Positions 5,468-7,498 of a stretch of 7,498 nucleotides of DNA are shown here, piece after piece. The number at the start of each line of letters is the position of its first letter. Positions within the stretch are counted from its first letter, which is position 1. Position numbers and translations under genes: made by a program. The notes beneath the pieces were generated by a model, which did not search any database, had not been told where the DNA came from, and worked only from the letters and a program-made list of their open reading frames with translations. This DNA is from Candidatus Dadabacteria bacterium (GTDB taxonomy: Bacteria > Desulfobacterota_D > UBA1144 > Nemesobacterales > UBA2774), in the NCBI GenBank assembly GCA_030632765.1, contig DAOVUC010000077.1, positions 1-7,498 on the forward strand, given 5' to 3'.

Positions 5468-6403
5468 ATGTCAGCTGATATATTGGGTCTTCATCATGTA
5501 ACGGCAATAGCTGGTAACGCTAAAAGGAATTACGAATTTTACACTCAAGTTCTTGGGCTTCGTCTTGTTAAAAAGACTGTTAATTTTGATGATCCCGGAA
5601 CTTATCACTTCTACTATGGTAATGAAACAGGAGAACCCGGAACAATTCTAACTTTTTTTCCTTGGGACGGGATTAGGAGAGGAAGCCTTGGGACAGGACA
5701 GGCTACATCGACCTCATTTTCGATTCCTCAAGAATCACTCCACTTCTGGCTCAATCGTTTTCAAGAGTATGATGTGATTTACAACAATTCCTCTTCGAGA
5801 TTTGAGGAAGAGGTTATCGTATTTCTAGATCCTGACGGGTTGAAACTTGAACTAGTTTCGCATTCTTCTAAAGACGAAAGAAAGCCCTGGAGCACTTCTG
5901 AAATTTCTCAGGATCGAGCGCTCAAGGGATTTTATAATGTCACGTTAACTTTAGAGGGGTATGAAAGAACTGCAAAGCTGCTCACGGAATTATTTGGTTA
6001 TGTACTTGCTGATGAACATATAAACCGTTTCAGATTTGTAAATCATAACACCGAAACTGCAAATATTATTGACTTGGTATGTTTACCTTCTGGAAAACGC
6101 GGAAGTGTTGCAGGAGGGAGTGTTCACCATATAGCTTTTAGGGTAGCAAATGAAGGAGAACAGCTCGAAGCTCGAGAAAAATTAGTCGAAATGGGATACA
6201 ACATAACTCCCCAGTTAGATAGAAATTACTTCAAGTCTGTATATTTTAGGGAGCCTGGCGGGGTGTTGTTTGAGATAGCGACCGATCCCCCCGGATTTAC
6301 AGCTGATGAAGAAGCCGAAAATCTTGGGCAAGAATTAAAACTGCCCGAGTGGCTTGAGCCGCGGAGAAAAGAGATTGAAAATGTTCTTCCAAAGTTGAGT
6401 TAG
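5468..6403 (+). CDS. mhqO: MhqO-type ring-cleaving dioxygenase (VOC / glyoxalase superfamily)
   Basis: At 311 residues with two VOC modules, this is the MhqO/PcpA-like group of Fe(II) extradiol dioxygenases, which open (hydro)quinone-type rings. Module one begins with LGLHHVTAIAG (residues 6-16) and carries NYEFYTQVLGLRLVKKTVNF (21-40), DPGTYHFYYG (42-51), and FLDPDGLKLELV (119-130). Module two starts near GFYNVTL (154-160) and contains SVHHIAFRV (218-226) and REPGGVLFEIATDPPGF (261-277). By comparison with PcpA, predicted iron ligands are His10, His220 and Glu269, and all are present. GAGG at 5458-5461 lies 6 bases before the ATG. The stop codon directly abuts the hydrolase start. The pairing with an MhqD-like hydrolase mirrors the Bacillus Mhq quinone-resistance proteins. 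The exact substrate (hydroquinone, chlorinated hydroquinone or another) cannot be read from the sequence. Confidence 0.92.
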   Translation: MSADILGLHHVTAIAGNAKRNYEFYTQVLGLRLVKKTVNFDDPGTYHFYYGNETGEPGTILTFFPWDGIRRGSLGTGQATSTSFSIPQESLHFWLNRFQEYDVIYNNSSSRFEEEVIVFLDPDGLKLELVSHSSKDERKPWSTSEISQDRALKGFYNVTLTLEGYERTAKLLTELFGYVLADEHINRFRFVNHNTETANIIDLVCLPSGKRGSVAGGSVHHIAFRVANEGEQLEAREKLVEMGYNITPQLDRNYFKSVYFREPGGVLFEIATDPPGFTADEEAENLGQELKLPEWLEPRRKEIENVLPKLS

Positions 6404-7027
6404 ATGAGTGAGCAATTAAACTTTAAACACAAATACGTCCCTTCTTCTGACCCTACTAAGGGGAAAACGGTTTTACTACTTCACGGTACCGGGGGAAATG
6501 AAGAGAGTCTTATTCCGATAGTAGAGATGGTTTTGCCTGATGCCGCTATTCTGAGCCCGAGAGGGCAGATTATGGAAAACGGAATGCCCAGGTTTTTCAG
6601 AAGGATTGCAGAAGGAATTTTTGACCTTGAGAATCTAAAATTCCAAACTCAAGAATTAGCCGTATTCATTGAGACATCCAGCAAGACATATGGTTTAGAA
6701 TCTAATGAGGTTATAGCTCTGGGATATTCAAACGGAGCAAATATTGCTTCAAGTGTAATGCTTACCTACCCGGAGCTCATCTCAAAAGCGGCTTTATTTC
6801 ACCCGATGATTCCGTTTGTTCCCGAAAACCCTCCTGATTTATCTAATACCAGTATATTAATCACAGCGGGCACAAATGATCCGATCGTAAGCCGTGAAGA
6901 GACCTTGGAGCTTAATAATATGTTTAAAGATTACGGTGCCGAAGTTGAAATATTTTGGCATGATAGCGGGCACAATCTTACCAGGGAAGAACTTGATAAA
7001 ACTAAGTATTTCCTTTCTGAATCCTGA
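6404..7027 (+). CDS. mhqD: MhqD-like alpha/beta hydrolase (phospholipase/carboxylesterase family)
   Basis: This 207-residue protein is a compact alpha/beta hydrolase of the carboxylesterase/phospholipase (Abhydrolase_2) type. The oxyanion segment LLLHGTGGN covers residues 24-32. SPRG (51-54) is followed by a family-typical RFFRR segment. The nucleophile elbow GYSNGAN (107-113) carries Ser109, GTNDPIV (156-162) carries Asp159, and SGHNL (188-192) carries His190, completing the triad. It is cytoplasmic, with no signal peptide. Its ATG follows the dioxygenase TAG with no spacer and there is no good ribosome binding site, so translation probably relies on reinitiation. B. subtilis MhqD, an annotated hydrolase of similar length in the methyl-hydroquinone regulon, is the closest described analogue that I recognise. 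It may process the ring-opened product of the upstream enzyme, which is inference. Confidence 0.9.
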   Translation: MSEQLNFKHKYVPSSDPTKGKTVLLLHGTGGNEESLIPIVEMVLPDAAILSPRGQIMENGMPRFFRRIAEGIFDLENLKFQTQELAVFIETSSKTYGLESNEVIALGYSNGANIASSVMLTYPELISKAALFHPMIPFVPENPPDLSNTSILITAGTNDPIVSREETLELNNMFKDYGAEVEIFWHDSGHNLTREELDKTKYFLSES

Positions 7028-7051
7028 ACGTATATTTTTCCAACTAAATAG

Positions 7052-7080
7052 TTGACACAAAATGATAAAAATCTGATATT
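7052..7080 (+). promoter_or_regulatory. Sigma-70-type promoter for the GST gene
   Basis: A perfect -35 box TTGACA at 7052-7057 is followed after 17 bases by GATATT at 7075-7080, which matches four of six -10 bases. Transcription would start near 7087, about 44 bases before the GST start codon. It lies in the 103-base gap after the hydrolase gene, so the GST can probably be expressed independently of the operon. No obvious copy of the upstream HxlR-region dyad overlaps it. Confidence 0.6.
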
Positions 7081-7130
7081 GTTTGTATTGGGCTTATTAA
7101 AGTCGCCCTATATATACGGGGGATCATTAA

Positions 7131-7498
7131 ATGATTGATCTATACACATCGACAACGCCAAACGGCAGAAAAGCCTCTATTATGTTAGAGGAAATAGGGC
7201 TCCCTTACAACTTAAAGCATATCCATCTCACCAGAATGGAACAAAAGGAAGACTGGTATCTCAAAATCAATCCCAACGGTAGAATCCCGACGATCGTGGA
7301 TAGAGATAACGATGACTTCGCTGTATTTGAATCGGGAGCAATCTTAATATATCTCGCCGAAAAAACAGGGAAGTTTTTCCCGACAGATGTGAAGGGTCGT
7401 TCTACTGTAATACAGTGGTTAATGTTCCAGATGGCCGGAATAGGCCCTATGCAGGGGCAGGCCAATGTATTTTACCGCTATGCGCCTGAGAAGATTGA
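7131..7498 (+). CDS. yfcG: YfcG-like (Nu-class) glutathione S-transferase, N-terminal part (3' end outside window)
   Basis: The frame is open from the ATG at 7131 to the window end, giving 122 codons with no stop. The N-terminal thioredoxin fold is clear. [20 protein letters not shown] has Thr9 and Asn11 at the positions of the YfcG active-site residues. [11 protein letters not shown] (47-57) carries the cis-proline Pro53. [15 protein letters not shown] (66-80) includes the Glu67-Ser68 glutathione-binding pair. The start of the helical domain, [16 protein letters not shown] (95-110), is also characteristic of E. coli YfcG/YghU, disulfide-bond reductases that use two glutathiones. No catalytic cysteine is visible in the usual motif, as expected for this class. 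A G-rich stretch at 7118-7122 lies 8 bases before the start and may serve as a weak ribosome binding site. A role in reducing or conjugating oxidised or electrophilic thiol adducts would suit the neighbourhood. About 80-90 C-terminal residues are missing. Confidence 0.92.
   Translation, partial: MIDLYTSTTPNGRKASIMLEEIGLPYNLKHIHLTRMEQKEDWYLKINPNGRIPTIVDRDNDDFAVFESGAILIYLAEKTGKFFPTDVKGRSTVIQWLMFQMAGIGPMQGQANVFYRYAPEKI

Noticed and set aside
6857..7060. Minus-strand ORF of 67 residues
   Set aside because: It is antisense to the catalytic Asp/His region of the hydrolase and has no domain or ribosome binding support.
7090..7108. Possible hairpin GGGC...GCCC in the GST leader
   Set aside because: The stem is only 4 bp before mismatches or a bulge, with no T tract and no known leader motif. 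It is insufficient for a riboswitch or attenuator call.
7205..7465. Minus-strand ORF of 86 residues
   Set aside because: It is antisense to the GST gene, whose plus-strand frame has full YfcG-like motifs.
1..7498. Mobile element, CRISPR, toxin-antitoxin or phage-defence system
   Set aside because: I see no transposase, integrase, direct-repeat array, terminal repeats, tRNA junction, or nuclease and effector pair. Base composition looks even across the window.

Overview
The window looks like chromosomal DNA from a diderm (Gram-negative) bacterium of moderately low GC, roughly 40% by eye. The diderm reading rests on the C-terminal end of a TolB-type beta-propeller at the left edge. A glutathione-transferase family gene at the right edge suggests glutathione or related thiol chemistry. 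The sequence does not support a phylum-level call. Coding density is high, with no insertion sequence, tRNA, rRNA, CRISPR array or prophage signal. No gap between genes exceeds about 140 bases.

Left part (1-2466, plus strand) is housekeeping or conserved-unknown: the 3' end of a tolB-like gene, an RNA 2',3'-cyclic phosphodiesterase (thpR/LigT family) with a TTG start, a six-segment integral membrane protein of unknown function, and a DUF2461 (TIGR02453) protein. The DUF2461 gene overlaps tail to tail by 8 bases with a minus-strand HxlR-family regulator.

Right part (2459-7498) is the interesting block. The HxlR regulator carries a single cysteine near its N-terminus. It is divergent, across a 136-base AT-rich region with inverted repeats, from a tightly packed plus-strand series: SnoaL/NTF2-like protein, DUF5996 protein, CDGSH / divergent 4Fe-4S / CDGSH fusion, small cupin, MhqO-type ring-cleaving dioxygenase, and MhqD-type alpha/beta hydrolase. 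The last two abut with no gap. After 103 bases containing a perfect TTGACA -35 box comes the start of a YfcG-like (Nu-class) glutathione transferase, cut off by the window end.

My reading is that this is an electrophile or quinone-stress cassette. In Bacillus subtilis, MhqO/MhqD family proteins and HxlR-type cysteine sensors (YodB, CatR) belong to the quinone response. Here one HxlR regulator sits beside an MhqO-MhqD pair, a redox iron-sulfur fusion, a cupin and a GST. The individual families are recognisable. The combination, and the roles of the DUF5996, SnoaL-like and CDGSH-fusion members, are inference.
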